Assembly: GCF_033898525.1 (NCBI RefSeq) | Contig: NZ_JAXAFJ010000007.1 | Span: forward strand, 115,604-179,603 | Origin: Flaviflagellibacter rhizophilus | Lineage (GTDB): Bacteria > Pseudomonadota > Alphaproteobacteria > Rhizobiales > Methylopilaceae | Direction of reading: 5' to 3' | DNA: 64,000 bases | Part shown: piece after piece, positions 15,795 through 25,154 of the stretch | How positions within the stretch are numbered: the first letter of the stretch is position 1 | How the letters are laid out: each line of letters opens with the position of its first letter | Translations under genes and position numbers: made by a program | Notes under the pieces: model-generated | What the model was told of the DNA's origin: nothing | Databases searched by the model: none | What the model saw: only the letters and a program-made list of their open reading frames with translations

Positions 15795-17084
15795 CTATTT
15801 CTCTTCGGGCAGCGCGGGACCGCGGAATGCGTCGAGGTGCTTCGGAGCTTCCAGCGCCACCTTGCTGCCGGTTTCGGCAGAGCGGTAGATCGCCTCCATG
15901 ACGCGGTGATCCTGCAGGCCTTCCTCGCCCGGCGTGCGGGGCTTGCGGCCGGTCAGTACGCATTCCGCCATGTGGTCGATCTCCAGCGCGAACTGGTTCT
16001 TCTGCGGGATCGTCAGGCTGCGGTCTGTCTCGACACCATCCTCCACGCCCGACACCCGGAGTTTCTGGCCACGATAGGCGAAGGCGTTCTCCAGCAGGAT
16101 CGCCGCCTGCGGCGTGTGGGCCAGCAGCGTCTGCGCCTTGTGCACGCCGTAGTGCGTGGTCGAGGTGGCGTGTACGCCGGAAGGGAAGCGCATCAGCCAG
16201 GTGACGGCTTCCTCCACCTCGGTGAAACGGGGATCGCCGGGCGTGGAGAACAGCTGGGCCTGAACCTCCACCGGCTCCTCGCCGGTGATTGCGCGGATGG
16301 TGTTGAGGCAGTAGAGGCCGATATCCGGCAGCGCGCCGCCGCCGGCGAGAGCCTTCTTGAGGCGCCACTGGTCGGGCGGGCCCTGGTTCTGGCCGTTGAC
16401 GGCCTCCAGCAGCTTGAACTCGCCGAAGGTCTTCTCGCGCGCCATCTTGATCACGCGCCGGTTGTTCGGCTCGTACTGGCAGCGATAGGCGATCATCAGA
16501 TGCACGTTGGCGGCCGCGCAGGCCTCCACCATCTCCTGCGCCTCGGCCGATGTGTTGGCCATGGGCTTCTCGCACAGCACATGCTTGCCGGCCTTCGCCG
16601 CACGCAGCGTGAACTCGTGGTGCATGGCGTTCGGCAGCACGATGTAGACCGCCTTCACGTCCGGATTGTCGGCGATCCGGTCGAATTCCTCGTAGCTGTA
16701 GCGGCTGCCTTCCGGCACGTCGTGCGCATTGCCGAGCGCCTTCAGCTTTTCGGGCGATCCCGAGACAAGCGCGGCCAGCTTCGCCTTCTTCGTCTCGCCA
16801 AAAGCCGGCAGCAGTTCCTCGAGCGTCAGGCGTCCCAGCGCCACCACGGCGAACCCGACCTTTTCCTTGTCGGACAGCGGCGGCTCCTCAGGATTCTGCG
16901 GAGCTTCGGTTTCTGTGTTGTGGATCGCCGGCATTTTCGGCTTTCCGCCCTCAAGGCTTCCCCGATCGATCCCGCTTGGGCCGGGCACGGCGGCCAGGGA
17001 GGGCAGGGGCAGGGTGAGCCCGGCCAGGCCGAGGCCCCCGGCCTGCAGCATGTGGCGGCGGGAGAGGCCGGAAAACGTGCTCAT
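15795..17084 (-). CDS. Tat-exported Gfo/Idh/MocA family oxidoreductase
   Basis: A 429-residue protein. The start at the ATG at 17084, with an AGGA site, is preferred to a GTG at 17114. A twin-arginine signal (LSRRHMLQAGGLGLAGL, residues 7-23) precedes the NAD(P)-binding domain with FAVVALGRLT. The family motif CEKPMA is at HVLCEKPMANT, followed by the C-terminal alpha/beta substrate domain. It resembles periplasmic glucose-fructose oxidoreductase, which carries its own NADP. Actual substrate is unknown. Shares a bidirectional terminator with the BA14K gene upstream on the same strand. Confidence 0.85.
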   Translation of the reverse strand: MSTFSGLSRRHMLQAGGLGLAGLTLPLPSLAAVPGPSGIDRGSLEGGKPKMPAIHNTETEAPQNPEEPPLSDKEKVGFAVVALGRLTLEELLPAFGETKKAKLAALVSGSPEKLKALGNAHDVPEGSRYSYEEFDRIADNPDVKAVYIVLPNAMHHEFTLRAAKAGKHVLCEKPMANTSAEAQEMVEACAAANVHLMIAYRCQYEPNNRRVIKMAREKTFGEFKLLEAVNGQNQGPPDQWRLKKALAGGGALPDIGLYCLNTIRAITGEEPVEVQAQLFSTPGDPRFTEVEEAVTWLMRFPSGVHATSTTHYGVHKAQTLLAHTPQAAILLENAFAYRGQKLRVSGVEDGVETDRSLTIPQKNQFALEIDHMAECVLTGRKPRTPGEEGLQDHRVMEAIYRSAETGSKVALEAPKHLDAFRGPALPEEK

Positions 17085-17214
17085 GCGGGATCCTGTCGGT
17101 TGGCGGTTCTCCACCTCAACGCGACGAATGCGGTTCAGTTCTCATCTTGCGAAGACGGTACGTACTGCGCCCGATCCGTACCGGTGCGGCATGGATGCGG
17201 TCGCCTCGCCGCAA

Positions 17215-17243
17215 CAAAAAAGCCCCGCCGAAGCGGGGCTTTC
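17215..17243. terminator. rho-independent terminator downstream of the BA14K gene
   Basis: AGCCCCGC (17221-17228) and GCGGGGCT (17233-17240) form an 8-bp stem with a CGAA tetraloop, flanked by six A's and a short T run. On minus the A's become a good U tract after the BA14K gene. Confidence 0.85.
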
Positions 17244-17260
17244 AGGATCAGGCAAGCCGA

Positions 17261-17752
17261 TCAGGGGCAGGAATGGCGACGGCCATCATAGCCCAGATAG
17301 GTGCGGCTACGGCGGTCGTAGGAACGGAACCGCGACTCGCAATAGGCGTGGCTGCTGCCTGCATTGGCCGAGCTGGCGATTGCCGCACCTGCGGCAAGCC
17401 CGAGAACGCCCGCTGCGATGGCAACGCCATCATTGCCGCGACGATAGCCGTAGTAGCGGCGATTATTGTAGTAGCGTCGCCCACCGTAATAGCGGCGATT
17501 GCCGTAATAGCGCCGGCTGCTGTAGCCGCGATTGCGGTAATAGCCGCGGCCACCACGATAGTGACGGCCGCCACGGTAGCTGCGACCTTCACGCCAGCGA
17601 CGGTTGTACTGAACCGTTTCGACATTGTTCGAGACATCGGCCGTCGCCGCGGCCACCGGTGCGCGCGTCCCTGCGATCTGGGCTGAAGCGGGCGCGACGA
17701 ACGTGCCCGCAGCCATCGCTGCCGCAACGCACCAGGTAATGAACTTCCTCAT
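17261..17752 (-). CDS. secreted BA14K-domain protein with Arg/Tyr/Gly repeats
   Basis: A 163-residue protein with a clear signal peptide (cleaved after APASA-Q). The middle (about residues 55-105) is a run of short RRYYG/RGGRxYR repeats. A hydrophobic Gly/Ala segment (AIAAGVLGLAAGAAIA) follows, and the C-terminus carries YCESRFRSYDRRSRTYLGYD...C, matching the BA14K domain named after a 14-kDa Brucella immunoreactive protein with lectin-like activity. It should lie in the periplasm or outer membrane. The two C-terminal cysteines probably pair. Function in this organism is unknown. Confidence 0.85.
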   Translation of the reverse strand: MRKFITWCVAAAMAAGTFVAPASAQIAGTRAPVAAATADVSNNVETVQYNRRWREGRSYRGGRHYRGGRGYYRNRGYSSRRYYGNRRYYGGRRYYNNRRYYGYRRGNDGVAIAAGVLGLAAGAAIASSANAGSSHAYCESRFRSYDRRSRTYLGYDGRRHSCP

Positions 17753-17877
17753 ACTTCTTCCTCCTTGGTCCCAGCCCCGGTCAGGAAGACCTTGAACTGA
17801 TACGCAGTGTGCCCGTTCGCCCTGCGCTGCGGATCGCGTGATGGTTTACGGATCTGTCGGTGCGCAGTGACGTGAGC

Positions 17878-18069
17878 CTAGCCACGCTTGATCTTGCTCT
17901 TGTCGATGACCTCGGGCTCCGTGATGCCGCTGCCCGGCTGCGTCTCGGACGGCGGGTCACTTGCCGGAAAGGTGTCCTCGACCGCCTTTTCCAGCTTGGC
18001 GTCCTCCGTCGTGCTCGTCCCGGGGGATGGGGCGCGATGGGCGTCCTGTTCGCTGCGCTTCTCGCTCAT
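17878..18069 (-). CDS. small acidic protein with DTFPASDPPS motif
   Basis: A 63-residue hydrophilic protein. The core LEKAVEDTFPASDPPSETQPG matches a family of very small proteobacterial proteins defined by the DTFPASDPP motif; I know of no established function. Two ATGs stand in tandem (18072 and 18069); the second is 7 bases from GGAG and is preferred. The much longer upstream open frame is a shadow of thiE. It likely has its own promoter in the gap before thiE. Confidence 0.7.
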   Translation of the reverse strand: MSEKRSEQDAHRAPSPGTSTTEDAKLEKAVEDTFPASDPPSETQPGSGITEPEVIDKSKIKRG

Positions 18070-18168
18070 CATGGCTCTCCCATAGGTGTCCATGGGGAAA
18101 ACGCAGGCGGAGGCTGAAGGTTCATGTCGGCTTGCGGTGGCCTCGTCCCGCTGCTTATGGTTTGCGCC

Positions 18169-18804
18169 ATGACGCTGCCAGACCTCTCGCTTTATCTCGT
18201 CGCAGGCCGCCCGGCCTGTTCCCGCAGCCTTGAAGAGACCGTGGCTGCAGCCGTGCGCGGCGGCGTCACGATCGTACAGCTTCGCGATCCGGATGGCGCG
18301 ACGCGCGACCTCATCGCGGACGCGGGAGCGCTGCTGAACCTGTTGAGGCCGCTCGGGATCCCGCTGATCATCAATGACCGCGTGGACGTGGTGCTGGCGA
18401 CCGGGGCCGATGGCGTTCACCTCGGGCAGGACGACATGACGGCGCGGGATGCGAGAACGGTGCTGGGCCCCGACCGCATCATCGGCCTGTCGGTGGGGTC
18501 GTCCGGCGAGGTCGAAGGGTCACGCGAGGATCTGCGCCACGTGGACTATGTCGGCATCGGACCGATACGTGGAACCTCCACCAAGGCGGATGCCGGGGCG
18601 GCGATTGGCGTCGACGGTTTCCAGAAGGTGCTGTCCTTGGTCGACCGGCCGGCGGTCGCCATCGGCGGGCTTGGCCTTGGTTCCGTCGGCCCGGTTATCC
18701 GGGCCGGCGCCCGGGGCGTTGCCGTGGTGTCGGCGATCTGCGGAGCCGATGATCCCGAAACGGCAGCGCGCCGGATCCGCGAGGAAATCGCGGCGGCGCG
18801 CTGA
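18169..18804 (+). CDS. thiE: thiamine phosphate synthase
   Basis: A 211-residue TIM-barrel protein. Motifs seen are IVQLRDPDG, the phosphate-binding ATGADGVHLGQDD, VGIGPIRGTSTK and the C-terminal VAIGGL. ThiE joins the thiazole phosphate and HMP pyrophosphate to give thiamine monophosphate. The ATG at 18169 gives the family length; an earlier ATG at 18124 would add an unrelated leader. No TPP riboswitch is recognisable upstream, and no other thi gene is in the window. Some rhizobial genomes carry two ThiE-like proteins, so this may be the accessory one. Confidence 0.85.
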   Translation: MTLPDLSLYLVAGRPACSRSLEETVAAAVRGGVTIVQLRDPDGATRDLIADAGALLNLLRPLGIPLIINDRVDVVLATGADGVHLGQDDMTARDARTVLGPDRIIGLSVGSSGEVEGSREDLRHVDYVGIGPIRGTSTKADAGAAIGVDGFQKVLSLVDRPAVAIGGLGLGSVGPVIRAGARGVAVVSAICGADDPETAARRIREEIAAAR

Positions 18805-18816
18805 CACTGTCCGGAA

Positions 18817-18845
18817 GCCTTAAGCGGAGCGGGCCCGCTTCAGGC
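18817..18845. terminator. hairpin between convergent thiE and L,D-transpeptidase genes
   Basis: GCCT-t-AAGCGG pairs with CCGCTT-c-AGGC around a 7-base loop, with one mismatch in an 11-bp stem. There is no U tract, so it may be a weak terminator or an mRNA end-protecting hairpin. Confidence 0.4.
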
Positions 18846-18852
18846 TCAGGTT

Positions 18853-19611
18853 CTAGAGAACGATGACGCGGGCGCCGACAGGCACGCGCTCGTACAGGTC
18901 CTCGACATCCTCGTTGGTCATGCGGAAGCAACCGGACGACACGGCCTGTCCGATGGTCCAGGGCTCGTTGGAGCCGTGGATACGGTACAGGGTGGAGCCG
19001 AGATAGAGCGCGCGCGCGCCGAGCGGATTGTCCGGTCCGCCTTCCATCTTCACCGGAAGATCGGGCCGACGGGCACGCATCTCGGCCGGCGGATGCCAGG
19101 TCGGCCATTCGCGCTTCGCCGTCACCTTGTGCGATCCCGTCCATGCGAAGCCGTCGCGGCCGACTCCGACGCCGTAGCGCAGGGCGGTGCCGCCATCCTG
19201 GACCAGATAGAGGTAGCGCTTCCGGGTATCGACGACGATGGTTCCGGGCGCTTCCTTCCCGCTATAGCTGACTTCCTGCTTCAGGAACTCCGCCGGCACG
19301 GCGCGGCGCATGGGCTCCGTCACGCGCGGGGTCGTCACCGAGGCGGTACGCCGTTCTGGACGCACATAGGTCGGGCGGTCGCGGGTATAGCGGCGCTCGC
19401 CGGGGACCACGTAGATGCGCGGTTCGCGGTAGGACGGTTCCACCTCGTAGAGCGGCTCGCGGCGGCTGTAGCCGGGGACCACATACTCCACATAGGGCCC
19501 GCGCTCTCGCACATAGCGCTCGCCGCGATCGCGGTAATAATAGTCCTGGGCGAGCGCAGGCGCGCTGACGCTGACAAGTCCGAGGACGAAGAGGGCAAGT
19601 CTGGCTTTCAT
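18853..19611 (-). CDS. L,D-transpeptidase (YkuD domain), periplasmic
   Basis: A 252-residue exported protein with a signal peptide (ending ALA-QD). A Tyr/Arg/Glu-rich linker (about residues 25-100) leads to the YkuD domain from GTIVVDTRKRYLYLVQ. The catalytic cysteine is C228 in SSGCFRM, and the paired His motif is YRIHGSNEP. It cross-links peptidoglycan stems in the 3-3 form or attaches proteins to them, an activity tied to polar growth in Rhizobiales. A close paralogue is encoded at 41.2 kb. The low-complexity linker probably spans the periplasm. Confidence 0.9.
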   Translation of the reverse strand: MKARLALFVLGLVSVSAPALAQDYYYRDRGERYVRERGPYVEYVVPGYSRREPLYEVEPSYREPRIYVVPGERRYTRDRPTYVRPERRTASVTTPRVTEPMRRAVPAEFLKQEVSYSGKEAPGTIVVDTRKRYLYLVQDGGTALRYGVGVGRDGFAWTGSHKVTAKREWPTWHPPAEMRARRPDLPVKMEGGPDNPLGARALYLGSTLYRIHGSNEPWTIGQAVSSGCFRMTNEDVEDLYERVPVGARVIVL

Positions 19612-19726
19612 GGGCGTACTCTCAACCTGGGCGCCGTAATTCGTTGCAGGATAGCTGGCCTACCCACAACCGTTGATGAACGACGAGGGTCCCGCAGCCG
19701 TTCCGGCGTTCTGTAGCGGCATGACC

Positions 19727-19741
19727 GTAAATCGTGGTTAA
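19727..19741. promoter_or_regulatory. near-consensus CtrA box upstream of the first L,D-transpeptidase gene
   Basis: Read toward the transpeptidase gene the site is TTAA-N7-TTAC, one mismatch from the CtrA consensus. It lies 116 bases upstream of that start and 83 bases from engB. The match alone is weak. Confidence 0.3.
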
Positions 19742-19823
19742 TCAGAGGTGAAGACGGCGGCGTGCGCGTTGTCCTGGTCACCGGGGTGTTGACGCAGGTG
19801 CCGAGCCGGCGCATGTCCGCGTG

Positions 19824-20486
19824 ATGACCGCCGATAGCCCCGACACCGCCCCGGATCCTCACAAGGAAGAAGGCCGGCTCATGTTTGCCGGCGAGTGCTC
19901 CTTCATCAAGGGCGCGGTGCATCTCGACGGGGTGCCCGCCACGGCCGGCGTCGAGATCGCCTTTGCAGGCCGCTCCAATGTCGGCAAGTCCAGTCTCGTG
20001 AACGCACTGACCGGCCGCAAGACGCTCGCGAAGGTCTCGAACACGCCCGGACGCACGCAGGAACTGAATTTCTTCCAGATCGGGCCGAAGCTCACGCTCG
20101 TGGACATGCCGGGTTACGGCTTCGCGGCTGCGCCGGAGGCGAAGGTCAACGCCTGGACCCGGCTCATCAGGCGCTATCTGCGCAGCCGCCCACAGCTTGG
20201 CCGTGTCTATGTGCTGATCGACAGCCGCCACGGCATCAAGAACACTGACGAACCGATTCTCGATCTGCTCGATGCCTCCGCTGTGTCCTATCAGGTCGTG
20301 CTGACCAAGGTTGATCAGCTGAAGGCTGCGGAACTCGAGGCGCGCAAGGATGAGGTCCGCACGGCCCTGTCGCGGCGGCCGGCCGCCTATCCGGAAATCC
20401 TCGCGACTTCATCGCGCGAAGGTGAGGGGTTGGCGGAGCTGAAAAGCGCCATCGCCCGCCTCGTCTCCGAGCTTCCGTCGGCATGA
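19824..20486 (+). CDS. engB: ribosome biogenesis GTP-binding protein EngB/YihA
   Basis: A 220-residue TrmE-Era-EngA-like GTPase. G1 is GRSNVGKSSLVN, G3 is DMPGYGFA and G4 is TKVD. EngB is an essential factor for assembly of the large ribosomal subunit. A GTG directly before the ATG at 19824 is possible. The stop overlaps the ATG of the next gene (ATGA), so a DUF423 membrane protein is coupled to it. Confidence 0.95.
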   Translation: MTADSPDTAPDPHKEEGRLMFAGECSFIKGAVHLDGVPATAGVEIAFAGRSNVGKSSLVNALTGRKTLAKVSNTPGRTQELNFFQIGPKLTLVDMPGYGFAAAPEAKVNAWTRLIRRYLRSRPQLGRVYVLIDSRHGIKNTDEPILDLLDASAVSYQVVLTKVDQLKAAELEARKDEVRTALSRRPAAYPEILATSSREGEGLAELKSAIARLVSELPSA

Positions 20487-20854
20487 GCCGGCTGTTCCTC
20501 CTCATCGCCGGGCTGTTCGGTGCATCGGGCGTTGGTCTTGCGGCTGCGGCTGCGCACAGCGATGGGCCGTTCCTCGGCTCGGCCTCGCAGATGCTGCTGG
20601 TCCACGCGCCGGTGTTGCTGGCGCTCGGCCTGTTCGGAGCTTTCAGCGGCCCCCGTGGCCGTGCATTGGCGATCGGCGGGCTGGTCGTGCTGGCGGGGGT
20701 GGTGCTGTTCTCCGGCGATCTCGCCTTGCGGAACTTTGCCGGCCGCAGCCTCTTCTCCATGGCAGCGCCCACGGGAGGCACGCTGATGATGGGCGGATGG
20801 ATCATTCTCGCCATCTCCAGCCTCCTGCCGCAGGGCGCCGCACGCAGCCATTGA
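20483..20854 (+). CDS. DUF423 family small membrane protein
   Basis: A 123-residue inner-membrane protein with four hydrophobic segments. The N-terminus (LIAGLFGASGVGLAAAAAH) and the segment RSLFSMAAPTGGTLMMGGW fit the DUF423 (YgdD) family of unknown function. It overlaps engB by 4 bases. A hairpin-like stretch (20855-20884) precedes argB, which starts 54 bases on. Confidence 0.75.
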   Translation: MSRLFLLIAGLFGASGVGLAAAAAHSDGPFLGSASQMLLVHAPVLLALGLFGAFSGPRGRALAIGGLVVLAGVVLFSGDLALRNFAGRSLFSMAAPTGGTLMMGGWIILAISSLLPQGAARSH

Positions 20855-20908
20855 GCCCCGCCGGATGAGCCGGTAAGGAGGGGCACCCACCTCACCGGAT
20901 GTTCAGGC

Positions 20909-21799
20909 ATGGCAGGCATCGACGTTTCTCCCCTCGACCGCGCACGCATCCTGGCCGAGGCGCTGCCGCACATGCAGCGCTACGACGACGCAACGGTCGT
21001 GGTGAAGTATGGCGGCCATGCCATGGGCGAGGAGGGCGCTGCTCGTGATTTCGCTCGCGACATCGTCATGCTGAAGCTGGCCGGCCTGCACCCCATCGTG
21101 GTGCATGGCGGAGGACCGCAGATCGGCTCCATGCTGAAGCGGCTGAACATCGAGAGCCACTTCCACGAAGGGCTGCGTGTCACCAATCAGGAGACCATGG
21201 AAGTGGTCGAAATGGTGCTCGGGCTCGTCAACAAGAGCATTGTCGCCGCCATTAACGCAGCAGGGGGCCGCGCCATCGGCCTTAGCGGCAAGGACGGCAA
21301 TATGGTGACCGCGCGCAAGCATGCGCCGCTCAACAAGACAAGTTCCCCCGGTACAGGCGAGGATGTCGACCTCGGCTTTGTGGGAGAGCCGGAGACGGTG
21401 GACCCGACCGTGCTGAACCTCGCCTCGGGCTCCGACATAATCCCGGTCATTGCGCCGGTCGCGACATCGCGCTGGGGCGAGACCTTCAACGTCAATGCCG
21501 ACACCTTCGCGGGTGCCATCGCAGGCGCCATGCGGGCGCGGCGGCTGCTGTTCCTGACCGATGTGTCGGGCGTGCTGGACAAGGACCGCAACCTCATCCG
21601 GAAGATGACGATCAACGAAAGCCGTATGCGCATTGCCGACGGCACCATCACCGGCGGCATGATTCCCAAGGTCGAGACCTGCATGGATGCGCTTGAGCGG
21701 GGGGTGGACGGCGTCGTCATCCTCGACGGCAAGGTGCCGCACATCGTGCTTCTGGAACTCCTGACCGACCACGGCGCCGGGACGCTGGTAACCCGCTGA
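20909..21799 (+). CDS. argB: acetylglutamate kinase
   Basis: A 296-residue amino acid kinase. Motifs seen are VVVKYGGHAMG, PIVVHGGGPQI, the DVSGVLDKD loop and the C-terminal TDHGAGTLVT. ArgB phosphorylates N-acetylglutamate, the second step of arginine synthesis, and is the usual arginine feedback and PII control point. The stop shares one base with the ATG of the HAD gene (TGATG), so the two are coupled. No other arg gene is in the window. Confidence 0.96.
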   Translation: MAGIDVSPLDRARILAEALPHMQRYDDATVVVKYGGHAMGEEGAARDFARDIVMLKLAGLHPIVVHGGGPQIGSMLKRLNIESHFHEGLRVTNQETMEVVEMVLGLVNKSIVAAINAAGGRAIGLSGKDGNMVTARKHAPLNKTSSPGTGEDVDLGFVGEPETVDPTVLNLASGSDIIPVIAPVATSRWGETFNVNADTFAGAIAGAMRARRLLFLTDVSGVLDKDRNLIRKMTINESRMRIADGTITGGMIPKVETCMDALERGVDGVVILDGKVPHIVLLELLTDHGAGTLVTR

Positions 21800-22521
21800 T
21801 GTCAGTGTCGGACACGCCGGTGCGGCGCGGCTTCGGGGAGGTGGACACCTGGATCTTCGATCTGGACAACACCCTCTATCCGCCGTCGTGCCGGCTGTTC
21901 GAACTGATCGACCAGCGCATGGCGATGTTCATCGCCAACATGTTTGGCATCGACGGCCTGTCGGCGCGCGCGCTGCAGAAGGACTATTACCGCCGGTACG
22001 GCACAAGCCTGCGCGGCCTGATGAAGGTCGACGGCGTGGACCCGCACGAGTTCATGGACTTCGTGCACGACGTTTCGCACGAGCGGCTGGTGCCGAACCC
22101 GGCGCTGATTGAGGCCATCGGCGCTCTGCCGGGCAAGCGCTACGTGCTGACCAACGGCTCACGCGGCCATGCCGAGCGATGCGCGGCGTCGCTGGGGCTG
22201 GGCGACCTGTTCCACGACATCTTCGACGTGGCGCAGGCCGACTTCGTGCCGAAGCCGGAGCAGAGCACCTATGATCGCTTCGTCAGCCATCTCGGTGTCG
22301 AACCGCAGCGTGCGGCCATGTTCGAGGACCTGGCGCGCAACCTCGCCGTTCCTCACGCGCTGGGCATGACCACCGTTCTGGTGGTGCCGGCGGACGGTGA
22401 TGTCGAGGAGCGCGCGATGCACGCCGACGACAGCGTACAGGGCGCGCATGTGGATCATGTCACCGATGATCTTGCCGGGTTTCTCTCTGGGGTGCTGAGC
22501 GCCCGCTCCCGCACGAACTGA
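21799..22521 (+). CDS. HAD-family pyrimidine 5'-nucleotidase (Sdt1-like)
   Basis: A 240-residue HAD hydrolase. Motif I is FDLDNTLYPP with the nucleophile Asp, motif II is VLTNGS, motif III is the lysine in FVPKPE, and motif IV is MFEDLARN. It matches the pyrimidine 5'-nucleotidase (TIGR01993) group, which removes phosphate from UMP/CMP in yeast relatives. It is conserved downstream of argB in many alphaproteobacteria, which does not explain its role. The exact substrate is inferred only. Confidence 0.88.
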   Translation: MSVSDTPVRRGFGEVDTWIFDLDNTLYPPSCRLFELIDQRMAMFIANMFGIDGLSARALQKDYYRRYGTSLRGLMKVDGVDPHEFMDFVHDVSHERLVPNPALIEAIGALPGKRYVLTNGSRGHAERCAASLGLGDLFHDIFDVAQADFVPKPEQSTYDRFVSHLGVEPQRAAMFEDLARNLAVPHALGMTTVLVVPADGDVEERAMHADDSVQGAHVDHVTDDLAGFLSGVLSARSRTN

Positions 22522-22608
22522 GCGGACGACCGGTCACACTCCCGGCACTATCACGTTCTAGAACCGCCTGGATCAGGACGTTTGGGCGCCGTTCTCCACG
22601 GCCCTTCC

Positions 22609-22637
22609 TTGACAAAAATCCCGCAGCAACCTAAGTC
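22609..22637 (+). promoter_or_regulatory. groESL promoter
   Basis: TTGACA (22609-22614) and TAAGTC (22632-22637) are 17 bases apart. CCTTGACA also fits the RpoH-type -35 of alphaproteobacteria. The predicted start of transcription is close to the CIRCE element. Confidence 0.6.
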
Positions 22638-22646
22638 CGGCACGCT

Positions 22647-22673
22647 TTAGCACTCACCTCGCGAGAGTGCTAA
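22647..22673. promoter_or_regulatory. CIRCE element (HrcA operator)
   Basis: TTAGCACTC-N9-GAGTGCTAA is a perfect match to the CIRCE consensus. The heat-inducible repressor HrcA binds it. It lies 47 bases upstream of the groES ATG and just after the promoter. Confidence 0.97.
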
Positions 22674-22720
22674 CAGCACCGAATTCGACGCTCGCTGCGC
22701 GCGAACATGAGGAATACACC

Positions 22721-23008
22721 ATGAACTTCCGTCCGCTGCACGACCGCGTGGTCGTCCGCCGCCTCACCGCCGAAGAGAAGACCAAGGGCGGCATCATCAT
22801 CCCCGACACCGCCAAGGAGAAGCCCCAGGAGGGCGAGATCGTCGCCGCCGGTTCCGGCGCTCGCGATGAATCCGGCAAGCTTGTCCCGCTCGACGTGAAG
22901 GCTGGCGACAAGGTGCTGTTCGGCAAGTGGTCGGGCACCGAGGTCAAGATCGACGGCGAAGACCTGCTGATCATGAAGGAATCGGACATCCTCGGCGTCA
23001 TCGCCTGA
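22721..23008 (+). CDS. groES: co-chaperonin GroES
   Basis: A 95-residue protein starting MNFRPLHDRVVVRR with a GAGGAA ribosome binding site. The mobile loop (TKGGIIIPDTAKEKP) and the end DLLIMKESDILGVI are typical. It caps the GroEL ring and is controlled by CIRCE/HrcA and probably RpoH. groEL follows after 48 bases. Confidence 0.98.
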   Translation: MNFRPLHDRVVVRRLTAEEKTKGGIIIPDTAKEKPQEGEIVAAGSGARDESGKLVPLDVKAGDKVLFGKWSGTEVKIDGEDLLIMKESDILGVIA

Positions 23009-23056
23009 GCATCCGCTTCTTCTCCTAATCTCTGAATTCAGACAAGGAACACACAC

Positions 23057-24712
<1,656 letters not shown>

Positions 24713-24739
24713 TCCAGCAAGGCTCGCTAATTTGATGAA

Positions 24740-24770
24740 GGGCGCGGCTCAGGCCGCGCCCTTTTCTTTG
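24740..24770 (+). terminator. groESL terminator
   Basis: A 9-bp stem, GGGCGCGGC (24740-24748) and GCCGCGCCC (24753-24761), with a TCAG loop is followed by TTTTCTTT. Confidence 0.93.
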
Positions 24771-24806
24771 CGCCAAAGGTCGTAGTTCTGCGGATTGCCC
24801 TTTAGG

Positions 24807-24862
24807 GGAACTGTCGCTCCCTGCGGCGAGTTGATGCATCAAGGAACGGCGAAGATCGTTCC
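24807..24862. promoter_or_regulatory. candidate control region of the DUF1328 gene
   Basis: GGAAC at 24807-24811 followed 17 bases later by AGTT resembles an EcfG general-stress promoter, though the -10 differs from CGTT. Downstream is a perfect inverted repeat GGAACG-N8-CGTTCC (24843-24862), 47 bases before the ATG, which could be an operator or a leader hairpin. Confidence 0.3.
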
Positions 24863-24908
24863 AGGCAACACGGGGAGAATGCGTTCTCTCCTGCACGGAG
24901 CTACCGAG

Positions 24909-25085
24909 ATGCTTTACTGGGCTGTCGTTTTTCTCGTCATCGCACTTGTCGCAGCCGTGCTTGGTTTCGGCGGCATCGCTGGCACGGCCATCGGCATTGC
25001 GAAGATCATCTTCTTCGTCGCGATCATCCTCTTCCTGATCTCCGCCATCTTCGGCTATCGCGGCCGCGGCACCCCGCGCCTCTGA
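24909..25085 (+). CDS. DUF1328 (YtjA family) small membrane protein
   Basis: A 58-residue protein made of two hydrophobic helices joined by GFGGIAGTAIGIAK, ending with a basic tail (GYRGRGTPRL). This is the DUF1328/UPF0391 pattern; the family is linked to stress in several bacteria but has no defined function. The start ATG at 24909 gives the family N-terminus MLYWAVVFL. It is a monocistronic unit between two terminators. Confidence 0.85.
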   Translation: MLYWAVVFLVIALVAAVLGFGGIAGTAIGIAKIIFFVAIILFLISAIFGYRGRGTPRL

Positions 25086-25105
25086 GCGGCAGCGGCTGGG
25101 ACAAG

Positions 25106-25135
25106 AAAGGCCCGCTCTTGAGCGGGCCTTTTTTC
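25106..25135. terminator. bidirectional rho-independent terminator
   Basis: AAAGGCCCGCT (25106-25116) and AGCGGGCCTTT (25121-25131) form an 11-bp stem with a CTTG loop and a T run. It separates the convergent DUF1328 and hisG genes. Confidence 0.92.
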
Positions 25136-25154
25136 ATACCAGAGCTGGAAATGC

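Noticed and set aside
14425..16575. A 716-codon minus-strand open frame across the P450 gene
   Set aside because: It opposes a P450 with all its motifs and runs into the real oxidoreductase gene in another frame. No domain is visible.
18073..18168. Possible TPP riboswitch before thiE
   Set aside because: No recognisable THI-box core or paired stems were found in the 96-base gap.
20855..20884. Hairpin-like stretch between the DUF423 gene and argB
   Set aside because: Only short GCCCC/GGGGC and CCGG pairings with bulges; too weak to call a terminator or riboswitch.
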